A DNA stretch of 8,840 nucleotides, from positions 1 through 8,840 of the forward strand of contig JBDIBB010000153.1 in assembly GCA_039812685.1 (NCBI GenBank), read 5' to 3'. Below, one piece after another: positions 1 through 6,745 of the stretch. This stretch comes from JBDIBB01 sp039812685 (lineage in GTDB: Bacteria > Acidobacteriota > Vicinamibacteria > Vicinamibacterales > JAFNAJ01). The notes beneath the pieces were generated by a model. The model did no database searches. It worked only from the letters and a program-made list of their open reading frames with translations, and was not told where the DNA came from. The position numbers were made by a program, and so were the translations under genes. Position 1 is the first letter of the stretch, and each line of letters begins with the position of its first letter.

Positions 1-1572
1 CATCTCGTCCTTGCCGAAGCGCGGCAGCATCTCGTCGCGCATGGCCAGGTGGTAGACCGCCGCGGCGATCACGACCGCCGACTTCATCGCGTCCTCGGGC
101 ACGATGCGCTCGTAGGTGTCGAGGTTCGTGTGCCACGTGTGGCTGCCGTACTCAATCGGATCCTGACTCACGCCGATGCCCGGAAGCCCCGCCGCGCTGA
201 ACGACGTGCTGTCGGTGCCGCCCAGCCGGCGGCTCTTCGTCGCCAGGGCACCCATCACGCCGAGGTCGGCGAACGGCGCCAGGGCGGCGCGCAGCACGTC
301 GGCTGCCGCCGGCGGTCCGAACACTCCCATCCCGCGGGCGCGCCCGGTGCCGGAGTCGATGTTGAAGTAGGCCACCAGCTTCTCGAAACCTGGCTTCGGC
401 TGCTCGAACGTGCCGAAGTGCTCGCGCACGTATTCCTGCGAGCCGAGCAGGCCCTGCTCCTCGGCCGACCACAGCGCGAGGCGGATCGTCCGGCGCGGCC
501 GGGCGCCGCTGGCCTGGATGAGCCGCACGGCTTCCATCATCATGGCGCTCCCGATCGCGTTGTCGGTCGCGCCGGTGGCCGAGTGCCACGAGTCGAGGTG
601 ACCGCCCAGCATCACCACCTCGTCGGCCTTGTCGGTGCCCGGGATCTCCGCGACGACGTTGTAAGTGGTCTTCCCCTCAGGGTAGGTGTGGTTGACGATC
701 GTAAACTCCAGCTCAACGCCGCGCCCGTCGGCCAGCAGCCTGGCGATGCGGCCGAAGTCCTCGTTGCGCAGCACCACCGTGGGCACGGCCTTCGTCAGGT
801 CGTAGGTGCGGTTGTGGAACGCGCGCACCTGGCCGTGCTCGCGCCCGGCGTCGTTGACGCGGACCAGCGCGCCGCCGGCGACCAGCCACGCGTCAATCCG
901 TTCATTGGCCTCGTTGGCGGTCAGCCGGACCGGACCGCCGTCCGGGCCGGCGACGGGCGGCTGCGCGGGGAAACCCTGCGGCGGCGTCGGGTTGACCGGG
1001 TCGTACTGCGCGCGCAGCTCGTTGTCGTCGCGGCGCTTGGCCGGCGCCGAGAAAGACACCGGCACCGGCGTGCCCTTCCCCACCAGCACGACGCGATCCT
1101 TCACCTTCGCCTTCACCGAGTCGAGGTAGGCCCCGAGTTCGTCGGCCGTGGGCCGGTCCGGCGGCACGATCTGCACGGCCGCCGCCCGCACGGTGCCTTG
1201 CGTGCCCGGCGTCCAGGCCAGCACCTCTCCGGTGAGGGTGTCGGCGACGGGCGACACCATCAACATCGACGCGCGTTCGTTGCTCCAGCCCGGGTGGCCG
1301 AAGTCCCACGACTCGAGGTGCGCGTTCTTCAGGCCCCAGGCCGTCAGCTGCTCCACGGCCCACTTCGCCGCCGCCTCGTAGGATGGCGATCCGGTGAGCC
1401 GCGGCCCGTACACGTCGGTGAGCATGTGCAGGGTCTGCATCACCTGCGACTGCTCGCTCGCGAGCCGTCGCAGCTTCCAGTTCATGTCGTGGTCGATCCG
1501 TTCCTCAGCCGCCATCGGGGTCACGAGCAGGACCGCCGTCACGGCCAGGGCAATCAGTGTTCGTCGTCGCAT
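1..1572 (-). CDS. Secreted M28-family zinc metallopeptidase (3' end cut by window edge)
   Basis: Probable exported aminopeptidase/carboxypeptidase that trims peptides outside the cytoplasm, resembling the plasma glutamate carboxypeptidase group of family M28. The frame is open for 524 codons from the ATG to base 1, so the C-terminus is missing, probably by little given the family's usual length. Residues 1-22 (MRRRTLIALAVTAVLL...) form a signal peptide. Residues about 120-290 look like a protease-associated (PA) domain with a proline-rich insertion, followed by the catalytic domain. The expected two-zinc ligands are visible: H325 in GGHLDSWH, D337 in GATDNA, the E371-E372 pair in WSAEEQGLLGS, D406 in NIDSG, and H481 in HTNLDTYE. 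A purine-rich Shine-Dalgarno motif (AAGGGAGGG, complement of 1581-1589) lies 8 bases upstream. The gene starts 19 bases after the aminotransferase stop, suggesting co-transcription. Family is confident; the natural substrate is unknown. Confidence 0.93.
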   Translation of the reverse strand, partial: MRRRTLIALAVTAVLLVTPMAAEERIDHDMNWKLRRLASEQSQVMQTLHMLTDVYGPRLTGSPSYEAAAKWAVEQLTAWGLKNAHLESWDFGHPGWSNERASMLMVSPVADTLTGEVLAWTPGTQGTVRAAAVQIVPPDRPTADELGAYLDSVKAKVKDRVVLVGKGTPVPVSFSAPAKRRDDNELRAQYDPVNPTPPQGFPAQPPVAGPDGGPVRLTANEANERIDAWLVAGGALVRVNDAGREHGQVRAFHNRTYDLTKAVPTVVLRNEDFGRIARLLADGRGVELEFTIVNHTYPEGKTTYNVVAEIPGTDKADEVVMLGGHLDSWHSATGATDNAIGSAMMMEAVRLIQASGARPRRTIRLALWSAEEQGLLGSQEYVREHFGTFEQPKPGFEKLVAYFNIDSGTGRARGMGVFGPPAAADVLRAALAPFADLGVMGALATKSRRLGGTDSTSFSAAGLPGIGVSQDPIEYGSHTWHTNLDTYERIVPEDAMKSAVVIAAAVYHLAMRDEMLPRFGKDEM

Positions 1573-1591
1573 GGTTTCACCCCTCCCTTGC

Positions 1592-2950
1592 TCAACCCAC
1601 CAGACCGTGCCTGCGTTCGACCGCCGAGAGTGCCTCGTCGAGGATGCGGAGGCAGGTCTCGGCCTGGCCGCGATCCAGGACGAGCGGCGGCGAGAGCCGC
1701 AGGGCGTTGCGCCCCGCGCCCAGGATCAGCAGGCCCCGATTGAACGCTTCCGTCACCACCTCATCGCGCTCGGCCGTCGCACGTGCCTTGCTGGCGCGAT
1801 CGCGCACGAGCTCGATGCCGATCATCAGACCCTTGCCGCGCACGTCCCCGATGAGGGGGTGGCGCTGCTGCAGCTCACGCACCCCGTCCATCAGGTACGC
1901 GCCCACCGCGGCCGCGTTGGCGATGAGCGACTCGCGCAGCAGGCGGATGGTCTCCAGCGCCGCGGCGCAGGCGACCGGATTGCCGCCGAACGTGCTCGCG
2001 TGCGCGCCCGGCGTCCAGTCCATCACCTCGGTCCGGGCCGCCGCGATGCCCAGCGGCAGGCCCGACGCGACGCCCTTCGCGATGGTGACGATGTCGGGCT
2101 GCAGACCATAGTGCTCGGAGGCGAACATCCGCCCCGTGCGCCCCATCCCGGACTGCACCTCGTCGACGATCAGCAGCATGCCGTGCCGGCGCGCCAGCGC
2201 CTGCAGCCGGTCGTGGAACTGCCGCGGCGGCACGAGGTAGCCGCCCTCGCCCTGGATGGGCTCGACGACGATGGCGGCCACCTCGTCGGGCGTGACCAGG
2301 TGAACCAGCGTCTGCTCCTCCAGGAAGTCGAGGCACTCGGCCTGGCAGGTCGCGGGCTTCAGGCCAGCCGGGCACCGGTAGCAGTCGGCATACGGCGCGT
2401 GGAAGACGCCGGGCGCCGTCGTCGGCCCGAACCCGCGCCGCTGCACCGCCCGGCTCGCGGTGAGCGACAGCGCGCCCATCGTCCGGCCGTGGAACGAGCC
2501 GAGGAAGGCGATGAGGAACGGCCGCTTCGTGTGGTAGCGCGCCAGCTTGATGGCGGCCTCGTTCGCCTCGGCGCCCGAGTTGCCGAAGAAGGATCGCACC
2601 GGACCGGCGATGGGCACGATGCCGGCCACCTCTCGCGCCAGCGCCACCTGCGCCTCGTAGTAGAAATCGGTGCCCGACATGTGCAGGAACTTCTGCGCCT
2701 GCTCGACGATGGCGCGCACGACGTCGGGATGCGACACGCCGGTGCTGTTGACGGCGATCCCGGCGGCGCAGTCGAGGAAGAGGTTGCCGTCGACATCCTC
2801 GACGACGGCGCCCTGGCCGCGGGCGATGACGAAGGGGTACGTGCGGGTGTAGGAGGGCGAGACGAACTCGGCGTCGCGCTGGATGATGGCGCGGGCGCGG
2901 GGGCCCGGAGGCCCCACACGGATGAGCGGTGCGGTGATGGTCGGCGGCAT
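1592..2950 (-). CDS. Class III PLP-dependent aminotransferase (acetylornithine/4-aminobutyrate aminotransferase family)
   Basis: Cytoplasmic fold-type I PLP enzyme, 452 residues, expected to move an amino group between an omega- or alpha-amino donor and a 2-oxo acid. The hallmarks run in order: SGAEANE (125-131, cofactor phosphate binding), GSFHGRTMG (151-159, H154 near the PLP ring), VEPIQGEGGY (229-238), IVDEVQSGMGRTG (261-273, D263 pairing with the pyridine nitrogen), Schiff-base lysine K292 in TIAKGVASG, and HASTFGGNP (317-325). The N-terminal GPPGPRAR and SPSYTRTYP segments recall the archaeal/bacterial 'acetylornithine aminotransferase family' subgroup, which includes ornithine aminotransferases and amino-acid racemases, so the exact substrate cannot be assigned. 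Four cysteines (C190, C193, C202, C206) form a compact cluster. The ATG has a GAGGA motif only 3 bases upstream (complement of 2954-2958). It follows cysS after 70 bases and precedes the M28 gene by 19. No arginine-biosynthesis genes are adjacent, which weakens an argD assignment. Confidence 0.94.
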   Translation of the reverse strand: MPPTITAPLIRVGPPGPRARAIIQRDAEFVSPSYTRTYPFVIARGQGAVVEDVDGNLFLDCAAGIAVNSTGVSHPDVVRAIVEQAQKFLHMSGTDFYYEAQVALAREVAGIVPIAGPVRSFFGNSGAEANEAAIKLARYHTKRPFLIAFLGSFHGRTMGALSLTASRAVQRRGFGPTTAPGVFHAPYADCYRCPAGLKPATCQAECLDFLEEQTLVHLVTPDEVAAIVVEPIQGEGGYLVPPRQFHDRLQALARRHGMLLIVDEVQSGMGRTGRMFASEHYGLQPDIVTIAKGVASGLPLGIAAARTEVMDWTPGAHASTFGGNPVACAAALETIRLLRESLIANAAAVGAYLMDGVRELQQRHPLIGDVRGKGLMIGIELVRDRASKARATAERDEVVTEAFNRGLLILGAGRNALRLSPPLVLDRGQAETCLRILDEALSAVERRHGLVG

Positions 2951-3020
2951 GAGTCCTCGCTCGTGATGAGTGACGGGCGCGAACGGCGCGGGGCCGCCGC
3001 GCGTGGTGCGTGAAACCGGT

Positions 3021-4433
3021 CTACTTGCGCTTCCAGCGGGTGCCCCCGGGGCCGTCCTCCAGCAGGATGCCGCGGGCGTCGAGATCCTGGCGGATGCGGT
3101 CGGCGCTGGCGAAATCGCGATTCCGGCGTGCGACCTGCCGCTCGCCGATCAGGCGCTCGATGTCCTCGACGGGGACCGGTGGCCGCGCGTCCTCCGACCG
3201 CCGCAGCGCAACCACCCCCAGCACGCCATCGAAGCGCTCGAACGTGCGCCGGATGGCGGCCACGTCGGCCTCGCCCACCTCGCCGGCATCGATGGCCGCG
3301 TTCAGGGCGCGCACCAGGTCGAACATCACGCCGACGGCGCCGGGCACGTTCACGTCGGCCTCGAGCAGGGCGCCGAAATCGCGCTCGGCCTGCGCGAGCC
3401 GGCCGGCGACCGCCGGATGCGATTCGCCGCCCGCCACCCGGTCGAGCCGGGCGAGAAAGTCCATGAGGCGCCTGAGCGCTTCCTCGGCCTGGTCGAGGCT
3501 GCCCCACGAGAAGCGGAGCTGCTTGCGGTAGTGCACCGAGAGCAGCAGGAAGCGCAGCGTGGACCCGCGATACCCCCGGTCGAGCAGGTCGCGCACCGTG
3601 TAGACGTTGCCCAGCGACTTCGACATCTTCTCGCCATCGTCGAGGATGAGGTGCTCGACGTGGAACCAGAAGCGCGAGAGCGGCTGGCCCGTGGCACCCT
3701 CGCTCTGGGCGATTTCGTTCTCGTGGTGCGGGAAGATCAGGTCGACGCCGCCCGTGTGGATGTCGATCGTCTCGCCGAGCAGCCGGCGTGCCATCGCCGA
3801 GCACTCGATGTGCCAGCCCGGCCGGCCCGGTCCCACGCCACAGTCCCAGGTGGGCTCCTCGGGGCGGGTCGCCTTCCACAGCACGAAATCGCGCGCGTCC
3901 TCCTTCTCGTACTTGTCGGAGTCGACGCGGGCGCCCGTCTTGATGCCGGCGTGGTCGAGCCGCGCGAGCTTGCCGTAGTCCTCGAGCGTGGCGATCCGGA
4001 AGTAGATGGATCCGTCGCTGCGGTAGGTGTGGCCCCGGCGATCGAGCGCCTCGATCAGCTCGCACATCGCGTGGATGTTCGGCTCGTCGGTCGCCCGCGG
4101 GGTCTCCTCCACCGGTTCGAGCCCGAGCGCCGCGGCGTCCTCGATGAACGCCGCGATGTAGCGATCCGTGTAGTCGCGCAGCGGCACGCCGGCGGCCAGC
4201 GACTCGGCAATCGTCCGGTCGTCGACGTCGGTGAAGTTCATCACGTGGCGCATGTCGTAGCCGCACCAGTGCCGGAGGGTGCGCCGCAGCAGATCCACCG
4301 CGACGAACGTGCGGAAGTTGCCGATGTGGCCGCGCGCGTAGACGGTGAGGCCACAGGTGTACATGCGAACCTGGCGGCCGTCCATCGGTGCGAACGGCTC
4401 TACCTGGCGGGTGAGCGTATTGTAGAGTTGCAT
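3021..4433 (-). CDS. cysS: Cysteinyl-tRNA synthetase
   Basis: Class I aminoacyl-tRNA synthetase that charges tRNA-Cys with cysteine using ATP, in the cytoplasm. It has 470 residues, against 461 in E. coli. Visible signatures are zinc ligand C27 in MYTCGLTVY, the HIGH-type motif HIGN at 36-39, NFTDVDD (66-72), the second zinc ligand C211 in PGWHIECSAM, H236 and E240 in FPHHENEIAQ, and the KMSKS loop at 269-273. The C-terminal helical anticodon-binding region ends in the typical ARRNRDFASADRIRQDL pattern. I chose the ATG at 4433 (MQLYNTLTRQ), which matches the family start. An in-frame ATG at 4514 would add 27 unconserved residues. There is no clear Shine-Dalgarno before 4433. It lies 108 bases after the preceding small gene and 70 before the aminotransferase. 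Confidence 0.97.
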   Translation of the reverse strand: MQLYNTLTRQVEPFAPMDGRQVRMYTCGLTVYARGHIGNFRTFVAVDLLRRTLRHWCGYDMRHVMNFTDVDDRTIAESLAAGVPLRDYTDRYIAAFIEDAAALGLEPVEETPRATDEPNIHAMCELIEALDRRGHTYRSDGSIYFRIATLEDYGKLARLDHAGIKTGARVDSDKYEKEDARDFVLWKATRPEEPTWDCGVGPGRPGWHIECSAMARRLLGETIDIHTGGVDLIFPHHENEIAQSEGATGQPLSRFWFHVEHLILDDGEKMSKSLGNVYTVRDLLDRGYRGSTLRFLLLSVHYRKQLRFSWGSLDQAEEALRRLMDFLARLDRVAGGESHPAVAGRLAQAERDFGALLEADVNVPGAVGVMFDLVRALNAAIDAGEVGEADVAAIRRTFERFDGVLGVVALRRSEDARPPVPVEDIERLIGERQVARRNRDFASADRIRQDLDARGILLEDGPGGTRWKRK

Positions 4434-4524
4434 GCGACGAAGGTCCGGAGCGATGAACGGGTGCGGCGCCACCCACGCCGCTGGCGCTGCCCCCCTGGAC
4501 GAGGACCACGCCACGCGCCGCCGG

Positions 4525-4539
4525 CGCCCGGCCCGGGCG
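4525..4539 (-). other. Short GC hairpin between the 135-residue protein gene and cysS
   Basis: CGCCCG and CGGGCG form a perfect 6-bp stem around a 3-base loop, starting 2 bases past the stop codon of the 135-residue protein gene. No T-rich run follows, so it is not a standard intrinsic terminator. It could act as a processing or pausing element inside the operon, or be chance in this GC-rich DNA. The rest of the 108-base gap shows no clear promoter. Confidence 0.3.
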
Positions 4540-4541
4540 AA

Positions 4542-4949
4542 TCAGCGTGCGGAGCGGATCTGCTGCGTGAGACGGCAATAACAGCGAGGCCCGTCCACGC
4601 CGTACTCGACACGATCGACGAGCGCCGACACGGGATCGGCGCCGCCGTCGGCGCCCATGCGCTGGGCGAGGTCGGCGCCTCCGCCGCACCGCACCTCCAC
4701 CTGCACCACGCGCGCGGTCCCGTGAACCGTCAGGTCGACGATGCTGGCGGGCGGCGCGCCGGCGGCGGCCTGCTCGAACACGGCCCTCACCGCGTCGCCC
4801 AGGCGTCGCGCATCGTCGGCGGCGCAGCCCGCATAGTCGCCCGCGCGTGCCGCCAGCGCCCCGGCGGCCTCGGCAAACGCCGGCTCGGCCGACAGTGACA
4901 CGGAGAACGCGAGATCGCGGGGGCCGTCGTCTGGCAGCGGCGCAGCCAT
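4542..4949 (-). CDS. Uncharacterised 135-residue protein, possibly a degenerate anti-sigma/ATPase-fold domain
   Basis: No family is recognised with confidence. The protein is soluble, with no signal peptide or membrane segment. The order of elements resembles an RsbW-like GHKL ATPase domain: a beta strand (DLAFSVSLSA, 12-21), a long alanine-rich helical stretch with a DARRLGDAVRAVFEQA helix (46-61), a strand pair (SIVDLTVHGTARVVQVEVRC, 69-88), and a final helix plus strand (SALVDRVEY...CYCRLTQ). The Asn/Glu 'N-box' residues that bind Mg-ATP are not evident in the helix and no G-box is seen, so ATP binding is doubtful. It starts 14 bases after the ribF stop and has the same third-position GC bias as its neighbours, so it is probably a real co-transcribed gene, although there is no strong Shine-Dalgarno. 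The fold suggestion is an inference from pattern alone. Confidence 0.72.
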   Translation of the reverse strand: MAAPLPDDGPRDLAFSVSLSAEPAFAEAAGALAARAGDYAGCAADDARRLGDAVRAVFEQAAAGAPPASIVDLTVHGTARVVQVEVRCGGGADLAQRMGADGGADPVSALVDRVEYGVDGPRCYCRLTQQIRSAR

Positions 4950-4963
4950 GGGCGACAGCGATT

Positions 4964-5908
4964 CTACAGCGAGATTCGCTGGAACAGCGTCCGGGCGGCT
5001 GTCACGTCGGCCTCGATCTGGACGCGGAGCGCCTCGATGTCCGGAAACCGCCGCTCGTCGCGCAGCCGCCGGAGGAAGGCGACGCGCACCGTCCGCCCGT
5101 AGAGATCGCCCGAGAAATCGAGCAAGTGCGACTCGACCACGCGCGGGCCGGCCGCGCGCACCGTCGGGCGCACGCCGACGTTGGTCACCGCCGGGCGAGC
5201 TGCCTCATCGGTCAGCACCAGCGTGGCGTAGACGCCGTCGGGCGGCAGCAATTCGTTCTCGCACGCCAGGTTGGCCGTGGGGAATCCGATCGTCCGGCCC
5301 CGCCGATCGCCCTCGACGACGATGCCCGCCACCATGTAGTGATGGCCGAGCAGGGCCGCCGCCTCGTCGACGCGTCCCTCGGCGACGAGCCGCCTGATGC
5401 GCGTGCTGCTGACGACGAAGTCCTTGTAGCGGACGGGGTCGATCTTCTCCGCGCGATAACCGTGCTGCTGGCCCAGCAACCGCAGCAGCGAGAAGTTGCC
5501 GAGCCGGTCGCGGCCGAACAGGAAATTGCCGCCCACCCAGACCTCGGCGACCCGAAGCCAGTCGACCAGCACCCGTTCGACGAACGCCTCGGGCGACCAC
5601 TGCGAGAGTTCGTGGGTGAAGCGAACCACCGCCACGCCGTGCGCCCCGGCCTGACGCAGCGCCTCGATCTTCTGCGCGGGCGTCATCAGCAGCGGCGGCG
5701 CCTTGTCGGGCCGGACCACGCGCGGAGGATGGGGATCGAAGGTGAGCGCCAGCGGCGTCGCGCCCCGTTCGGCCGCCTGCTTCGCGACGCGCTCGAGGAT
5801 CTTCACGTGGCCGCGGTGCAGGCCGTCGAAGTTGCCGATGGCCACCACCGGCGCACGCCACTCGGCGGGCCGCGGCTCGTCGGGGAAATAGCGCACGAGG
5901 AAAGACAC
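4964..5908 (-). CDS. ribF: Bifunctional riboflavin kinase / FAD synthetase
   Basis: Makes FMN from riboflavin and ATP, then FAD from FMN and ATP, in the cytoplasm. With a GTG start at 5908 the protein has 314 residues, the usual RibF length. The N-terminal adenylyltransferase domain shows GNFDGLHRGH (25-34), TFDPHP (56-61), the GGNFLFGRDRLGN segment (127-138) and SSTRIRRL (167-174). The C-terminal riboflavin kinase domain shows IGFPTANL (207-214, with the PTAN metal/ATP motif), PPDGVYATLV, NVGVRPTV and the expected catalytic glutamate E259 in VESHLLDF. The open frame continues upstream to an ATG at 6124, but those 72 residues are arginine/glycine-rich and unlike any RibF N-terminus, so GTG (VSFLVRYFP) is preferred despite lacking a clear Shine-Dalgarno. 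It is the first gene of the minus-strand cluster. E. coli ribF instead precedes ileS; here a different tRNA synthetase gene, cysS, lies downstream. Confidence 0.95.
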   Translation of the reverse strand: MSFLVRYFPDEPRPAEWRAPVVAIGNFDGLHRGHVKILERVAKQAAERGATPLALTFDPHPPRVVRPDKAPPLLMTPAQKIEALRQAGAHGVAVVRFTHELSQWSPEAFVERVLVDWLRVAEVWVGGNFLFGRDRLGNFSLLRLLGQQHGYRAEKIDPVRYKDFVVSSTRIRRLVAEGRVDEAAALLGHHYMVAGIVVEGDRRGRTIGFPTANLACENELLPPDGVYATLVLTDEAARPAVTNVGVRPTVRAAGPRVVESHLLDFSGDLYGRTVRVAFLRRLRDERRFPDIEALRVQIEADVTAARTLFQRISL

Positions 5909-6146
5909 GCGCAAGAGGATATCAGCGGGAAGGGCGTGCCCCGGGGATCCACGGGACCCGCGCCCGCGTGCGCGGCCCGGCCGCTGCCCTGCAGCCCGCC
6001 GGCGGCGCCCGGCACCGCTGCTGGAGCGGGCCACGCGGCCTCGGGTGTTTTCCGGATGCCCGACTCCGGACTCAGGACCCCGATCCTGGGGACTCTTACC
6101 GCGGGAAATCGGGACCTGCGTCACTGCAATTCCGGCGATGGTCCGA

Positions 6147-6175
6147 TTGGCGGCCCCGCCGCCGCGGCGTAGACT
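6147..6175 (+). promoter_or_regulatory. Sigma70-type promoter of the small membrane-protein gene
   Basis: TTGGCG (6147-6152) and TAGACT (6170-6175) match the -35 and -10 consensus at four positions each and are separated by exactly 17 bases. Transcription would start near 6182, giving a leader of roughly 33 bases that contains the ribosome-binding site. The match stands out in otherwise very GC-rich sequence. It has not been verified experimentally. Confidence 0.6.
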
Positions 6176-6203
6176 TCAATCATCGATTGGGCCGGCGACG
6201 GCG

Positions 6204-6209
6204 AGGAGG
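6204..6209 (+). promoter_or_regulatory. Strong Shine-Dalgarno sequence fixing the ATG at 6215
   Basis: AGGAGG, the full anti-16S core within GAGGAGGA, sits 5 bases before the ATG at 6215 and fixes the start of the 142-residue protein. It is the best ribosome-binding site in the window. Confidence 0.8.
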
Positions 6210-6214
6210 ACATC

Positions 6215-6643
6215 ATGACGCGATACCACGGCAACCAGCAGGCGAAGGCGGGCTTCTACTTCAACCTCACCACCTGGCACGTCTCGACGCTCTCGGGCGA
6301 GGGCGGCCCGCTGCCCGGCCCCGACCAGGCGCGCTACCTGCGTCTGCCGCTGCCGGTGCTGATCGTGGTGGCGCCGCTGATGGGCGCGGCCTTCGCGATG
6401 TTCCTGCCGTTCATCGGCATCGCGATGGTGCTCGACTTCGTGGCGAAGAAGGTCTGGCGCGCGGCGCGCGAGGCGGCGCACGGCACGATGATGGCCATGA
6501 GCGCGCGCACGCGCACCGGCGAGGCCTACTTCACCGGCACCACCGACGAGAAGGCGGCTGGCCAGGCCGACGACAAGGCCGAGGAAGCCCTCTCCCGCAT
6601 CGAGCAGAAGATCGACGCGCACGACCAGCAGGTTCAGCGGTAA
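6215..6643 (+). CDS. Small membrane protein of unknown function (142 residues)
   Basis: No family is recognised. The N-terminal part (1-42) is polar and aromatic, with AGFYFNLTTWHVSTLSGEGGPLPG, and ends in RYLRLP. Residues about 44-74 are strongly hydrophobic (LPLPVLIVVAPLMGAAFAMFLPFIGIAMVL): one long transmembrane helix or a tight hairpin around the second proline. A basic juxtamembrane stretch (AKKVWRAAREAAH, 77-89) follows, which by the positive-inside rule would place the C-terminus in the cytoplasm. The C-terminal tail (about 110-142) is highly charged and probably helical or coiled-coil (EKAAGQADDKAEEALSRIEQKID). There is no cleavable signal peptide. The gene stands alone with its own promoter and a strong Shine-Dalgarno, so it is very likely expressed. 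The topology looks like a small anchored scaffold or regulator, but no function is supported. Confidence 0.85.
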   Translation: MTRYHGNQQAKAGFYFNLTTWHVSTLSGEGGPLPGPDQARYLRLPLPVLIVVAPLMGAAFAMFLPFIGIAMVLDFVAKKVWRAAREAAHGTMMAMSARTRTGEAYFTGTTDEKAAGQADDKAEEALSRIEQKIDAHDQQVQR

Positions 6644-6688
6644 CGGCCGGCTGTCGCGCTTCGCGTCACTCCTCCTGCCGCCGTCCGC

Positions 6689-6730
6689 ACCGGGACCCGG
6701 CCCCCCAATCGGGGCGGCCGGGGATCCGGT
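6689..6730. terminator. GC-rich bulged hairpin between convergent genes, possible bidirectional terminator
   Basis: An outer stem ACCGG/CCGGT (6689-6693 with 6726-6730) and an inner stem CCCGGCC-CCCC with GGGG-C-GGCCGGG (6696-6706 with 6711-6722, one bulged C at 6715) enclose the loop AATC. The hairpin lies between two convergent stop codons (6643 plus and 6746 minus), where a shared terminator is expected. No T-run follows on either strand, so it is not a textbook intrinsic terminator. Confidence 0.5.
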
Positions 6731-6745
6731 CCTGCCCCGGCGCGT

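Larger units (their letters stand above)
5909..6214. other. Gene-free divergent intergenic region between ribF and the small membrane-protein gene
   Basis: These 306 bases carry no supported gene. The minus-strand frame that stays open through most of it would encode an arginine-rich, low-complexity ribF extension and is probably spurious. The right end holds the promoter and ribosome-binding site of the plus-strand gene. Bases 6062-6095 hold three copies of GACTC and a weak CAGGA/TCCTG inverted repeat. A promoter for the ribF cluster should lie here on the minus strand, but I could not pick a convincing -35/-10 pair; TAAGAG (complement of 6095-6100) is a weak -10 candidate. Confidence 0.6.

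Noticed and set aside
1592..2950. Assignment of the aminotransferase as argD
   Set aside because: There are no arginine genes nearby, and the N-terminal and cysteine motifs point to a broader class III subgroup, so no gene symbol is given.
4317..4356. CGLTVY instead of CGPTVY at the cysS zinc/ATP site as a possible functional change
   Set aside because: This position varies in bacterial enzymes (E. coli has CGITVY), and the zinc ligands and the HIGN and KMSKS motifs are all intact.
4434..4514. Longer cysS start at 4514 adding 27 residues
   Set aside because: The extra residues are unconserved in appearance, and MQLYNTLTRQ at 4433 matches the normal N-terminus of cysteinyl-tRNA synthetases.
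4434..4541. T-box or riboswitch leader before cysS
   Set aside because: The gap is only 108 bases and shows no T-box core, specifier hairpin or terminator/antiterminator pair.
2359..4689. 776-codon minus-strand open frame overlapping cysS and the aminotransferase in another frame
   Set aside because: It is an Arg/Pro/Ala-rich shadow with no domain pattern. The cysS and aminotransferase frames over the same bases are unmistakable.
49..4898. Very long plus-strand open frames (564, 539 and 642 codons) opposite the minus-strand cluster
   Set aside because: They are antisense to genes with clear catalytic motifs, are rich in Arg/Ala/Gly/His in a low-complexity way, and match no family. They are typical byproducts of high GC with third-position bias.
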